A stretch of 64,000 bases of DNA from assembly GCF_028885415.1 (NCBI RefSeq), contig NZ_CP118527.1, positions 8,494,001 to 8,558,000 on the forward strand, in the 5' to 3' direction. Numbering within the stretch: the stretch's first letter is position 1; every line of letters starts with the position of its first letter. The notes beneath the pieces are model-generated. The model saw nothing but the letters and a program-made list of their open reading frames with translations. It was not told the origin of the DNA and did no database searches. The DNA comes from Streptomyces coeruleorubidus. GTDB taxonomy: Bacteria; Actinomycetota; Actinomycetes; Streptomycetales; Streptomycetaceae. Position numbers and translations under genes: made by a program. Below are positions 60,199 through 64,000 of the stretch, piece by piece.

Positions 60199-64000
<3,802 letters not shown>

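Overview
The window is chromosomal DNA from a high-GC actinomycete, most likely a Streptomyces. The support is roughly 70% GC, GTG and even TTG starts with GGAG-type ribosome binding sites, a monomeric NADP isocitrate dehydrogenase, a Streptomyces-style inositol catabolism block, and several typical regulators (GntR/UTRA, LacI, LuxR with AAA domain, ECF sigma). From memory, the right part (inositol genes through isocitrate dehydrogenase) resembles the order around SCO6974-SCO7000 of S. coelicolor; this was not checked.

Region 1 (1-28.2 kb) is an exopolysaccharide locus. It holds a flippase end, five glycosyltransferases (including the lipid-carrier sugar-phosphate transferase), a Wzy/O-antigen-ligase-like membrane protein, a Wzz/tyrosine-kinase-like chain-length protein, nucleotide-sugar genes (UDP-glucose dehydrogenase, UDP-xylose synthase, dTDP-glucose synthase and 4,6-dehydratase, two epimerases), a zinc-ribbon methyltransferase, a secreted beta-helix protein of lower GC, and a GH15 hydrolase. 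Four of its intergenic regions share an AT-rich motif, TTTACG(T/G)(C/T)GT. At its right end are a membrane GGDEF-EAL protein and an unusual gene pair: a fused MbtH-adenylation-carrier-reductase synthetase, overlapped by a divergent leucyl/phenylalanyl-tRNA transferase. This pair looks like a tRNA-dependent peptide-aldehyde pathway.

Region 2 (28.2-48.8 kb) is a myo-inositol catabolism and uptake region. The leftward operon runs iolC, aldolase, iolB, iolD, iolA, gntR. Divergent from it are an ABC importer, an IolE-like protein and an IolG-like dehydrogenase. A second leftward operon has two more dehydrogenases, an SDR and a phytanoyl-CoA-dioxygenase-like protein, opposite a LacI regulator. A further dehydrogenase/LacI divergent pair closes the region. 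TGTA-N2-TACA-like sites upstream of both leftward operons suggest one GntR regulon.

Region 3 (48.8-50.5 kb) is a decayed stretch around a tRNA-Pro(GGG), with a truncated GntR gene, a small membrane-protein gene that reads into the tRNA, an ABC-transporter fragment and a 16-bp inverted repeat. It looks like a scar of past integration or deletion.

Region 4 (50.5-59.3 kb) is rich in proteases and signalling: an astacin-like metallopeptidase, a LuxR-type ATPase regulator, a TPR-CHAT protease, an intracellular S8 subtilase, an ECF sigma factor and its small partner, then a broken cytochrome P450. Region 5 (59.3-64 kb) has an N-formylglutamate amidohydrolase, monomeric isocitrate dehydrogenase and the end of an MscS channel that runs off the window.
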